DNA from: CAYJLF01 sp964371055 | GTDB lineage: Bacteria > Eisenbacteria > RBG-16-71-46 > CAIMUX01 | Assembly (NCBI GenBank): GCA_964371055.1 | Contig: CAYJLF010000003.1 | Span: 124,001-188,000, forward strand | Direction: 5' to 3' | DNA: 64,000 nucleotides | Shown: piece after piece, positions 57,144 to 64,000 of the stretch | Layout: each line of letters starts with the position of its first letter | Position numbering within the stretch: position 1 is the first letter of the stretch | Notes under the pieces: model-generated | Database searches by the model: none | What the model was told of the DNA's origin: nothing | What the model saw: only the letters and a program-made list of their open reading frames with translations | Translations under genes and position numbers: made by a program

Positions 57144-58487
57144 CTACTTCGCGTCGAGGACGTACTTGATCGGGATCACGACGGAGACGGTCAACGCCTT
57201 GCCGTCTTTGAGCGCCGGCTCGAACTCGAACTGCCGCACCGCCTGCATGGCTGACTCGGTGAACGCCGGATGCCCTTCAACCTCCTGCTTCGCCTCGACC
57301 GCGCCCACCTTTCCCGACGCGAGGATCTCGACCTTGATCAGGACCATGCCCTCGACCCCGGCCTTCTTCTCCGCCTCGGGATAGACCGGAGCGACGGATC
57401 GCGTCAGTTTCGGCGGCGTGTCGAATTCCGAAGTGACCGAGGTCGCGGGATCGCCGGCCTGGACGCGATCCGGCAGCGGGAGGAAGGAGCCTGCCGTCAC
57501 GACCAAGAGGGCCAGGATGAGGAGCAGCGCGTGTCGTTTCATGGATTGATACCTCCACGGTTCGGTGAGTCGTTCGAAACGGCGGCGAAGGAGCGAGCCC
57601 TCGCCGATCCCGGCAGAAATCGGATCGGCCACGGGAGCGAGCCCGAGGCGCAGCGTTCGGGCCAGGGCCCGGGCATAGTCGCCGGCGTCGACTCCCGCGC
57701 GGAGGACCGCCTCGTCGCAGGCGAACTCCGCGGCCTGTCGCAGGCGGCGGTGAAGCCAGTGCACCGGCGGATAGAACCAGAGGAGCGCCATGCAGACCTG
57801 CAGGACCAGGAAGCGGAGGGGGTCGCGCCGCCGACGGTGTGCATCCTCATGCAGGAGGACCGCGCGCAACTCCTCGATCTCGAGGCGAGTCAGGTGGCGC
57901 CGCGGCAGGATGACCCGCGGGCGCCAGAGACCCCGGACCTGCGGCAGTTCCACGCCATCCGTCAGGCAGATCGCGTTCAGGGGAATTCCGGTGCCGGCGA
58001 GTGCGCGCCGCAGTCGGGTCAGGCGTTCCGGTTCAGGGCCTGCGGCGTCGTCTTGGAAGGGTCCGGAAGCCCGCCAGCGCCTGGACAGCAGGGCCACCCT
58101 CCAGGCCGCCACGGCCACCCAGAGAACGACTGCCGTGACGGCGAGGAGGCCGAGCGTTCGGCTGCCGAGCGAACCTTGGCCGGCCAGCACGACGAGAGGG
58201 TCGAGCATGCCGCGCACAGGTTCCGCGCTCCAGGGGAGTCCGAGGTTCCACCCCGCCCCGTCGGCTCCGAAGAGGGGGGTCGCCAGCCGCGCCATCGCGC
58301 CACCCAGGGCAAGAGGGGCGAACAGCTTGGCCAATCCGAGCCAGCAGAGGCGCTCCTGGAAGCGCGCGGGAGAGTGCCGGACGAGGCGCGACAGCAGGAA
58401 GACGACTCCGAGGACGAGGGTGGTCTGCCACAGGTGGGTCAGCACCGCCAGCCAGGCGGTCGTGAAGAGCGCCGGGATCGTGCTCAT
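57144..58487 (-). CDS. M56 (BlaR1-type) membrane metallopeptidase with C-terminal TonB-like domain
   Basis: 447 residues from the ATG at 58487. It overlaps the regulator stop (ATGA) and follows GGAGG by 5 nt. About four TM helices flank a cytosolic M56 zinc protease domain with HEDAH in LRAVLLHEDAHRRRRDPL. After a last TM (LLILALLVVTAGSFLPL), the periplasmic tail is not a penicillin-binding sensor but a TonB C-terminal-like domain (GVEGMVLIKVEILASGKVGAVEA...AVRQFEFEPALKDGKAL). By analogy with BlaR1, the zinc protease would cleave BlaI. What the tail senses or pushes is unknown. Confidence 0.88.
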   Translation of the reverse strand: MSTIPALFTTAWLAVLTHLWQTTLVLGVVFLLSRLVRHSPARFQERLCWLGLAKLFAPLALGGAMARLATPLFGADGAGWNLGLPWSAEPVRGMLDPLVVLAGQGSLGSRTLGLLAVTAVVLWVAVAAWRVALLSRRWRASGPFQDDAAGPEPERLTRLRRALAGTGIPLNAICLTDGVELPQVRGLWRPRVILPRRHLTRLEIEELRAVLLHEDAHRRRRDPLRFLVLQVCMALLWFYPPVHWLHRRLRQAAEFACDEAVLRAGVDAGDYARALARTLRLGLAPVADPISAGIGEGSLLRRRFERLTEPWRYQSMKRHALLLILALLVVTAGSFLPLPDRVQAGDPATSVTSEFDTPPKLTRSVAPVYPEAEKKAGVEGMVLIKVEILASGKVGAVEAKQEVEGHPAFTESAMQAVRQFEFEPALKDGKALTVSVVIPIKYVLDAK

Positions 58488-58912
58488 GCCGACCTCCGTG
58501 CCGGCGACACCGGTCGCTCGGGTCGTTCCGGCCGTGACGGCGCGCCGGAGTCTTCCACCCGCTTCTCGATCTCGCGCAGGTCTTCGAGGGAAATCGCGTC
58601 CATTGCCGCGAGGTGGGCGACGAGCGGCGCCCCTTCGCCGTCGAAGAAGCCGTCGATCAGGCGGCGGATCTCCCGGCGGATCATCGAGGCGGAGGAGACC
58701 GTGGAGTGATAGACCCACGCGCGGCCTTCGAGGCGGACCCGCTCCAAGGCGCCCTTCTCCTCCAGGCGTTCGAAGATCTTTCGAACCGTCGAGTAGCTCG
58801 GTGCGTTCGGGAGCGCCGCGTGCACATCCCGGACGGATGCTTCGCCCAAGGCCCAGAGGCGCCGCAGGACCTGCAGCTCGAAGCGCGAGAGTTCGGGCAA
58901 AGGCTTCGTCAT
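58484..58912 (-). CDS. BlaI/MecI-family transcriptional repressor
   Basis: 142 residues from the ATG at 58912 (GGAGGAG 6 nt upstream). Winged-helix DNA-binding domain (LSRFELQVLRRLWALGEASVRDVHAAL; YSTVRKIFERLEEKGALERV), then the dimerisation tail (MIRREIRRLIDGFFDGEGAPLVAHLAA). The scissile region targeted by BlaR1-like proteases would lie between them. It overlaps the M56 gene by 4 bp. A perfect inverted repeat 67 bp upstream is the likely operator, giving autoregulation of the three-gene operon. Confidence 0.92.
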   Translation of the reverse strand: MTKPLPELSRFELQVLRRLWALGEASVRDVHAALPNAPSYSTVRKIFERLEEKGALERVRLEGRAWVYHSTVSSASMIRREIRRLIDGFFDGEGAPLVAHLAAMDAISLEDLREIEKRVEDSGAPSRPERPERPVSPARRSA

Positions 58913-58978
58913 CGAATCTCCTCCTGCGAGCGTCCGGCGGGCCAGGACCACAGGTGCCGGGGCGCTCAGTGCGTCAGG

Positions 58979-58999
58979 TGTCGCACTTAGAGTGCGACA
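58979..58999. promoter_or_regulatory. Probable BlaI-type operator
   Basis: Perfect inverted repeat: TGTCGCACT (58979-58987), a 3-nt TAG centre, AGTGCGACA (58991-58999). It lies 67 bp upstream of the repressor ATG. A partial second dyad (GACAGTTGTC, 58996-59005) overlaps one side. No strong -35/-10 pair was found, although TTGAGT at 59018-59013 on the minus strand could serve as a -35. Confidence 0.7.
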
Positions 59000-59159
59000 G
59001 TTGTCACGGTGAACTCAACTCTTTTTTCTCTTTGACCCCCGCTGCGGCGAGAGCGGGGCGCGTCCGCTCGGGCAACTCATTTTCATTGAGGAAGTTCCGT
59101 CGAGACTGCCGGGGACGCACGCGGGCCCTCATGAACAGCCCCCCGGGGGCCAAGCGTAC

Positions 59160-59187
59160 GGCCCCGGGGTCTCTCGATCCCGGGGCC
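59160..59187 (-). terminator. Hairpin downstream of icd
   Basis: GGCCCCGGG and CCCGGGGCC form a perfect 9-bp stem with a 10-nt loop, 41 bp after the icd stop. No T-tract follows on the minus strand. A second GC palindrome (CCCCCGGGGG) is just beyond. The rest of the 316 bp gap (58913-59228) holds only the BlaI operator. Confidence 0.45.
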
Positions 59188-59228
59188 GGCGGCAGAACCC
59201 GACCGGGCGGCGTTCGCCGCGCCGACGA

Positions 59229-60530
59229 TCAGCCCATCTGCCGGATCACGGCGTCGCCGAACTCGCTGCACTTCACTTCGGTGGCCCCTTCCATCAGGCG
59301 GGCGAAGTCGTAGGTCACCGTGCGTGCGTGGATGGCGCCGTTCATCCCCTTGATGACCAGGTCGGCGGCCTCGACCCAGCCGAGGTGCCGCAGCATCATC
59401 TCGCCCGACAGGATGACCGAGCCGGGGTTGACCTTGTCCAGATCGGCATACTTCGGTGCGGTGCCGTGGGTCGCCTCGAAGACGGCGTGACCGGTGAGGT
59501 AGTTGATGTTCCCGCCCGGCGCGATACCGATGCCTCCCACCTGCGCCGCCAGCGCATCGCTCAGGTAGTCGCCGTTCAGATTCAGAGTGGCGATGACGTC
59601 GAACTCGTTCGGCCGCGTCAGAACCTGCTGCAGCGTGATGTCGGCGATCGCGTCCTTCATCAGGATCTTCCCCGCCGCCAGCGCCGCCTTCTGCTCCGCG
59701 TTCGCCGCCTCTTCGCCCTGGGCCGCCTTCGTCCGCTCCCACTGCGCCCAGGTGTACAACCTGTCGCCGAACTCCCGCTCGGCCAGCTCGTATCCCCAGT
59801 TGCGGAACGCTCCCTCGGTGAACTTCATGATGTTCCCCTTGTGCACGAGGGTGATGCTCTTCCGGCCCTGGTCGATGGCGTAGTGGATGGCGGCCCGCAC
59901 CAGTCTCTCGGTCCCCTCCACCGAGACCGACTTGAGGCCGATACCGGTGGTGCCGGGGAACCGGATCTTCCGGTACATCTCCGGGAAGCTCTCCTGCAGG
60001 AACGCGAGGAGCTTGCGGACCTCTTCCGATCCCTGGGCGAACTCGATCCCGGAGTAGATGTCCTCGGTGTTTTCCCGAAAGATCACCATCTCCACCTTCT
60101 CGGGATGCTTGACCGGCGAGGGAACGCCGTGGAACCAGCGCACCGGGCGGAGGCAGACATAGAGATCGAGCATCTGGCGCAGCGCGACGTTCAGCGAGCG
60201 GAACCCGCCGCCGATCGGCGTGGTCAACGGCCCCTTGATCCCGACCAGGTATTCCCGGAAGGCGTGCACGGTGGCATCCGGCAGCCAGGTGTCGAGCTGC
60301 GTAAACGCCTTCTCTCCGGCCAGCACCTCCATCCAGGCGATCTTCCGTTGGCCGCGATACGCCTTCGCCACGGCCGCGTCGATCACGCGGACCGACGCGC
60401 GCCAGATGTCACGGCCGGTTCCGTCACCCTCGATGAAGGGAAGGATCGGCCGGTCGGGGACGCGCAGGGTGTGGCCGTCCATCGTGATCTTGACGCCGTC
60501 CGGCGGGACGGTCGGGCTCCAGGATTTCAT
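59229..60530 (-). CDS. icd: Isocitrate dehydrogenase, NADP-type
   Basis: 433 residues from the ATG at 60530 (GGAG upstream; the longer frame adds a non-homologous leader). IPFIEGDGTGRDIW start, the substrate-binding serine S112 in GGGFRSLNVALRQ (the position phosphorylated by AceK in E. coli), CLRPVRWFHGVPSPVKHPE, VIFRENTEDIYSGIE, the metal aspartates around LNLNGDYLSDALAAQVGGIG, and the coenzyme loop ATHGTAPKYADLDKVNPGS. Converts isocitrate to 2-oxoglutarate in the TCA cycle. An extended -10 lies 65 bp upstream. No aceK is present in the window. Confidence 0.96.
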   Translation of the reverse strand: MKSWSPTVPPDGVKITMDGHTLRVPDRPILPFIEGDGTGRDIWRASVRVIDAAVAKAYRGQRKIAWMEVLAGEKAFTQLDTWLPDATVHAFREYLVGIKGPLTTPIGGGFRSLNVALRQMLDLYVCLRPVRWFHGVPSPVKHPEKVEMVIFRENTEDIYSGIEFAQGSEEVRKLLAFLQESFPEMYRKIRFPGTTGIGLKSVSVEGTERLVRAAIHYAIDQGRKSITLVHKGNIMKFTEGAFRNWGYELAEREFGDRLYTWAQWERTKAAQGEEAANAEQKAALAAGKILMKDAIADITLQQVLTRPNEFDVIATLNLNGDYLSDALAAQVGGIGIAPGGNINYLTGHAVFEATHGTAPKYADLDKVNPGSVILSGEMMLRHLGWVEAADLVIKGMNGAIHARTVTYDFARLMEGATEVKCSEFGDAVIRQMG

Positions 60531-60594
60531 GGCGCTCCTCTCCTCTGGGCGCGAAGGGTAATGGGCCTGCCGGGCAGGCAGAGCGGAACGTGGA

Positions 60595-60603
60595 ATCATA
60601 ACA
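60595..60603 (-). promoter_or_regulatory. Extended -10 promoter of icd
   Basis: Minus strand TGT TATGAT (5 of 6 plus TGN), 64 bp before the icd ATG and just inside the end region of the upstream LOG gene spacer. Confidence 0.5.
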
Positions 60604-60648
60604 CGCGGCCGCGCCGGCGGGCACCCGCCCCAGGCGGAGGAACCGGCG

Positions 60649-61671
60649 TCACCGCCCGTTGATCGCGTCGATCAGCTCCCGCAGGCGCGAGAAGTGGCGT
60701 CGCCCGAAACGGAGGCTGACCCCGGCCAGGGCCGAGTACTCCGGGTCCTGTCGATCTTCGGGCGGCAGTTCGACGGGCCTGAGCCCCGGAGGGGCGACGA
60801 TGTCCTGGAATCTCTCTGAGAGCGTCGCCAGCTCCGCCGGCGAGAGCGGGCGCCGCAGCCGCAGCATCAGGTCCTCGCCGACGTACCGCGAGGAGTGGTA
60901 GACGCGGTAGAAGCGGCGGATGACCTCGAGCGCGTCCTCCGGACGATGCGCCGTCGTCAGCAGACGCAGATCGTCCCCATCGATGTAGCCTGGTTCGACC
61001 AGTTCCCGCCGTACGAAGTCGAGCCAGGTATCCCAGTAGGTTCCGTCCTCGAGGTCCAGCAGCACGACGGGACGCGGCTCCGCCTTGCCGGTCTGAAGCA
61101 GGGTCAGAAGCTCGAACGCCTCGTCATTGGTGCCAAAGCCGCCGGGGCAGAGGACGAAACCGGCCGACTCCTTGATGAAGATCAGCTTGCGGGTGAAGAA
61201 GTACTTGAAGTTGACCAGTCGATCGGGGTGCACCCAGCGATTCGGTTCGGGTTCGAAGGGGAGTCGGATGGCCAGGCCGAATCCCCGCTCTGGACCGGCG
61301 CCTTCGTTCGCGGCCGCCATCACCCCCGACCCGGCGCCCGTGATCACCATCATCCCGTGGTCGACCAGGGTTCGCGCGGTGCTTCGCGCCAGCGCGTAGA
61401 GCGGATGCTCGGGGGAGGTCCGCGCGGAGCCGAAGATCGACACCTTCGGGACGTCGCGATACGGCGCAAAGACCCGGAACGAACGGCGCAGTTCGCGCAG
61501 GGCGGCATTGACGATCTTGAGGTCCAGGCGGGAGACGTCGTCCCAGGCGAATCGGGCGGACGACTCCAGGATCGCCGAAACGATCTCCCGGTCCCGCCCC
61601 GGTGGAGCGAGCCCGAGCAGGGCCTGGATTCGGGCGTCAGCGATGTCGCGGGGATAGGATGCTTCCGGCAT
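60649..61671 (-). CDS. LOG-family (lysine decarboxylase-like) Rossmann protein
   Basis: 340 residues. The central LOG domain has SIFGSARTSPEHPLY, MMVITGAGSGVMAAANEGA and the hallmark PGGFGTNDE, preceded by FTRKLIFIKESAGFVLC. It carries an extra helical N-terminus (~70 residues) and a ~90-residue C-terminal extension. It is therefore longer than the ~190-residue cytokinin-riboside phosphoribohydrolases and closer to the TIGR00730-type long bacterial members. Probable nucleotide 5'-monophosphate nucleosidase; substrate not predictable. Starts 48 bp after the TolC gene on the same strand. Confidence 0.87.
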   Translation of the reverse strand: MPEASYPRDIADARIQALLGLAPPGRDREIVSAILESSARFAWDDVSRLDLKIVNAALRELRRSFRVFAPYRDVPKVSIFGSARTSPEHPLYALARSTARTLVDHGMMVITGAGSGVMAAANEGAGPERGFGLAIRLPFEPEPNRWVHPDRLVNFKYFFTRKLIFIKESAGFVLCPGGFGTNDEAFELLTLLQTGKAEPRPVVLLDLEDGTYWDTWLDFVRRELVEPGYIDGDDLRLLTTAHRPEDALEVIRRFYRVYHSSRYVGEDLMLRLRRPLSPAELATLSERFQDIVAPPGLRPVELPPEDRQDPEYSALAGVSLRFGRRHFSRLRELIDAINGR

Positions 61672-61719
61672 GATTCCTCCCTCGTCCTCTTCCTTGGTCC
61701 TTCGTCCGCGCGGCCTGCC

Positions 61720-63273
61720 CTACGAACCGAAGCGGCTGAAGAGCTCGGTCCGGTTGACCAGGTAGGTCTTGAGCGCTTCGAGGTAGGCGCCGCGCGCCAT
61801 CCGGACTTCGGCCCGGGCCCCGAGCAGAGCGGCTCGCGTGATCCGGCCGTCTTTCTCCCGTTCGATGGCGATCTCGAGGCGGTCGGTGGCGAGATCGACC
61901 TGCTTCAGCAGGATCTCGAGGCGTCGACGGCCCACTTCGATCTGGTCGAGCAGACGGTCGCACTCCACCCGGGCCGCCTGCCGAGCCCGTTCCAGCTCCA
62001 GGCGCGCCCGATCGGCTTCGAAGCGAGCCGCGCGCACCTGGGCCGAGGCGGCTCCGCCGTCCCAGACCGGGTAGGAAACGTTGAGCGCCACTTCCCATCC
62101 GTTCGTATTGATCTCGTCGGCCGGCGACCCGTCCAGCTTCACGCGCCCCCGCCCGGCCGCGTAGCTCGCCTTGAGATCGCCGGCGAGGCCGTGCTCCGAC
62201 GCGGCGAACTCGGCCGATCGCCTCGCCTTGGCATACGCCGCCTCCGCCTGGAGGACTTCACGGCTCGCTTCGCGATTCTCCCGCAGGCGCTCGATCTCCG
62301 CGGCGGGTATCTGGTCCGGCGGCTCCGGTTCCACCAGGTTGACCGCCTCGAGCGGCTCTTCCTCGAGCAGGAGGGCGAGGCGCCGCTCGATCTCGGCCCG
62401 CGCCGAGCCGCCCTCGCGCAGCGTCAGTTCCGCCTCCAGTCGTTTCGACGAGGACGAAAGCCAGCTCTCCTCGGAAATGACGCCGTCCTGCCACTTGACC
62501 GAGTCGACCGCCGCGAGGAGTCGGGCTTCCTCCAACCGGTCCGAGGTCTCCTCCTCCTTCAGCCGGGCCTGCATCAGGCCGAGAAAGGCCTCCGTCACTT
62601 CGTGCGACAGCAGCATCTCTTCCCGGCCCAGGCGCAACCGCGCGAGCGCCAGGTCATCTCTCCGATCGGCGAGATCCTGCCGCTTGGCCGAACGGCGGAG
62701 GAGCGGTTGCTCGAGGTTGAAGCTGAAGTAGCCCTGCCGCGTCGTCTCGTCGAGGAAGGCGCCCGGCGCGGCGGACGGATCCGTGTCGGGGTAGCGGTTG
62801 TCATTGGCGGTCAGGTTGGCCCGGACGTCGAGGGTTCCGCCCGTGATGAGGCTCTGCTCCAGGCGGATGAAGGAGACGAGGTCGAGTCCCCGGGTCTTGT
62901 ACAATCGCTTGCGGGAGGATCCACCGAAGAAGCGGTACGACTCGTCGACGTTGTAGGCCGGCAGCGATCCGTTGATGGAGATCGAGGGAACGTAGAAGTT
63001 GATCCGTTCGGCCTCGTAGAGGTCGTTCGCCACCTCGACGTCCCCCCGGATGATGGCTCCGCGGGAGGTCCGCGCCAGGGCTCGCTCGATCGCCTGCGTC
63101 AGCGTGATGCTGTCGGCGGCGACGGCGGTGACGGCGGCGGTCCCGAGGCAGGCGATCGCGATCGTGATCCGGACGGACGGCCGGACGGCCGGAGCGGCGC
63201 GTCGGACGCCGTATCCCGCGCGCACCGTGGACGGCCGGAACTGATGGCGCGTCTCTGATCCCCGAGTGGGCAC
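61720..63273 (-). CDS. TolC-family outer-membrane protein (second)
   Basis: 517 residues from a GTG at 63273 with GGGGAGG 6 nt upstream, 17 nt after the permease stop. Signal ITIAIACLGTAAVTAVAA. OEP architecture: ITLTQAIERALARTSR, an N-terminal segment VPSISINGSLPAYNVDESY, long coiled coils with LDVRANLTANDNRYPD strands, and a second half with WEVALNVSYPVWDGGAASAQVRAARFEADRARLELERARQ. Placed directly after a MacB-type permease, it is the likely outer-membrane exit of that exporter. Confidence 0.9.
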   Translation of the reverse strand: MPTRGSETRHQFRPSTVRAGYGVRRAAPAVRPSVRITIAIACLGTAAVTAVAADSITLTQAIERALARTSRGAIIRGDVEVANDLYEAERINFYVPSISINGSLPAYNVDESYRFFGGSSRKRLYKTRGLDLVSFIRLEQSLITGGTLDVRANLTANDNRYPDTDPSAAPGAFLDETTRQGYFSFNLEQPLLRRSAKRQDLADRRDDLALARLRLGREEMLLSHEVTEAFLGLMQARLKEEETSDRLEEARLLAAVDSVKWQDGVISEESWLSSSSKRLEAELTLREGGSARAEIERRLALLLEEEPLEAVNLVEPEPPDQIPAAEIERLRENREASREVLQAEAAYAKARRSAEFAASEHGLAGDLKASYAAGRGRVKLDGSPADEINTNGWEVALNVSYPVWDGGAASAQVRAARFEADRARLELERARQAARVECDRLLDQIEVGRRRLEILLKQVDLATDRLEIAIEREKDGRITRAALLGARAEVRMARGAYLEALKTYLVNRTELFSRFGS

Positions 63274-63290
63274 ATCACACCTCCCCGCGC

Positions 63291-64000
63291 TCACTCGTAA
63301 CGGAGCGCGTCGATGACATCCAGACTGGCGGCCTGCCGGGCCGGGTAGACGCCGAAGACCAGGCCGACCAGGGTCGAGACCCCGACCGCGAGCGCGATGG
63401 CAAAGAACGAGACGACGGTCGGCCAGCCGGCGTAGTGGCTGATGATCCGGGAGAGCAGCAGGCCGACCGCCAGCCCGGCGGCGCAGCCGAGCAGGCATAT
63501 CGCCACCGCCTCGAGGAGGAACTGCCGCAGGATGTCGGTGCGCGTGGCGCCGACGGCGCGGCGCACGCCGATCTCGCGAGTCCGCTCCAGCACGGTGGCC
63601 AGCATGATGTTCATGATCCCGATGCCGCCGACCAGGAGCGAAAGCCCGGCGATCGCACCCATGACGATGTTGAACACGCGCTGCGTCTTCTGCGTCTGGC
63701 GGACGAGCGACTCGGGCACGAGAATGTCGTAGTCCGGGACGCCGCTGTGTCGGCGCTCGAGCATTCGCCCGATGAGCAGCGTCGCGGCCCGGATCTTCCG
63801 CACATCGGTCGCGGTGACGGTGATCTGGTCGATCTCGGGCGGAGGAACCTCGGTCGTCGTGGTGCGCGACTGGCTGTACCCCCCGCCGGTGGCCCGGATG
63901 CTGCTGGAGCTCTGCGCGCCGCGGTCGAACTTCTTCACCGCGGTCGTGAAGGGGATGTAGACGTCCTCGTTGAGGTTCGTGAGCTCGAGCCCCTCGACCT
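63291..64000 (-). CDS. MacB-type ABC transporter permease (FtsX fold), partial
   Basis: Open to the right edge; the visible C-terminal ~236 residues begin VEGLELTNLNEDVYIPFTTA. The periplasmic MacB-PCD domain end is followed by the FtsX permease block: TM IVMGAIAGLSLLVGGIGIMNIMLA, the cytoplasmic loop ERTREIGVRRAVGATRTDILRQFL, two more TMs, and the terminal GVYPARQAASLDVIDALRYE typical of MacB proteins. Exports macrolides, lipids or peptides through a TolC partner, here likely the next gene. The ATPase and adaptor genes would lie beyond the edge. Confidence 0.92.
   Translation of the reverse strand, partial: VEGLELTNLNEDVYIPFTTAVKKFDRGAQSSSSIRATGGGYSQSRTTTTEVPPPEIDQITVTATDVRKIRAATLLIGRMLERRHSGVPDYDILVPESLVRQTQKTQRVFNIVMGAIAGLSLLVGGIGIMNIMLATVLERTREIGVRRAVGATRTDILRQFLLEAVAICLLGCAAGLAVGLLLSRIISHYAGWPTVVSFFAIALAVGVSTLVGLVFGVYPARQAASLDVIDALRYE

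Noticed and set aside
60895..63258. 787-codon plus-strand frame across the LOG and TolC genes
   Set aside because: It spans two convincing minus-strand genes, which a real protein would not mirror. It has no recognisable domain.

Overview
This 64 kb window is a GC-rich chromosome segment from an uncultured-looking Gram-negative bacterium. An outer membrane is implied by two TolC-type proteins, an RND pump, several lipoproteins and a TonB-like domain. Three secreted proteins end in, or are headed toward, a FlgD/Por-type C-terminal sorting domain. There are also an ECF sigma factor paired with a Ser/Thr kinase, a PEP-CTERM protein, and extended -10 promoters. Together these fit an FCB-like or neighbouring candidate phylum such as Eisenbacteria or Krumholzibacteriota; that placement is inference only. 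I found no rRNA, tRNA, CRISPR array, intact insertion sequence or prophage.

Left part (1-16.2 kb). A minus-strand unit encodes an ECF sigma factor, a Ser/Thr kinase fused to an NTPase and TPRs, and a secreted protein that joins an FG-GAP propeller to a D-Ala-D-Ala carboxypeptidase domain and a sorting domain (cut by the left edge). Next come a GT-C/TPR membrane protein like TMTC mannosyltransferases, a very large hybrid histidine kinase (Cache, CHASE, two PAS, kinase, two receivers, HPt), and a plus-strand set of three exported proteins including a metzincin-like protease.

Liv region (16.3-25.3 kb). livH-livM-livG-livF form a tightly overlapping branched-chain amino acid ABC operon. Its binding protein gene livK lies 4.4 kb upstream on the same strand. 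Between them sit a double alpha/beta-hydrolase-TPR protein, a broken DUF4143-type ATPase, a triple-BON protein and a PRC-barrel protein.

Middle (25.4-44.1 kb). A SpoIIE-type phosphatase is followed by a CPBP protease. A PEP-CTERM protein has its own promoter and strong terminator. A TolC/adaptor/RND efflux operon follows. Plus-strand genes then encode a double-receiver protein with a PPDK-type ATP-grasp, a methyltransferase, and a large secreted protein with a Pro/Asp linker and sorting domain. An eroded AbiEii-like nucleotidyltransferase pair and an L,D-transpeptidase close this part.

Right part (44.2-64 kb). Here are a methyltransferase, a PreP-like M16C protease with two tandem lipoproteins, a secreted protein with a ~27-residue G-N-D-x-Y solenoid plus HEAT repeats, and a cytoplasmic-looking HtrA homologue. 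A BlaI/M56-TonB/hydrolase operon has a perfect operator. Isocitrate dehydrogenase and a LOG-family protein follow. A TolC protein lies downstream of a MacB-type ABC permease cut by the right edge. Envelope maintenance, export and signal transduction dominate the window. The Liv operon and icd are the clear metabolic genes.
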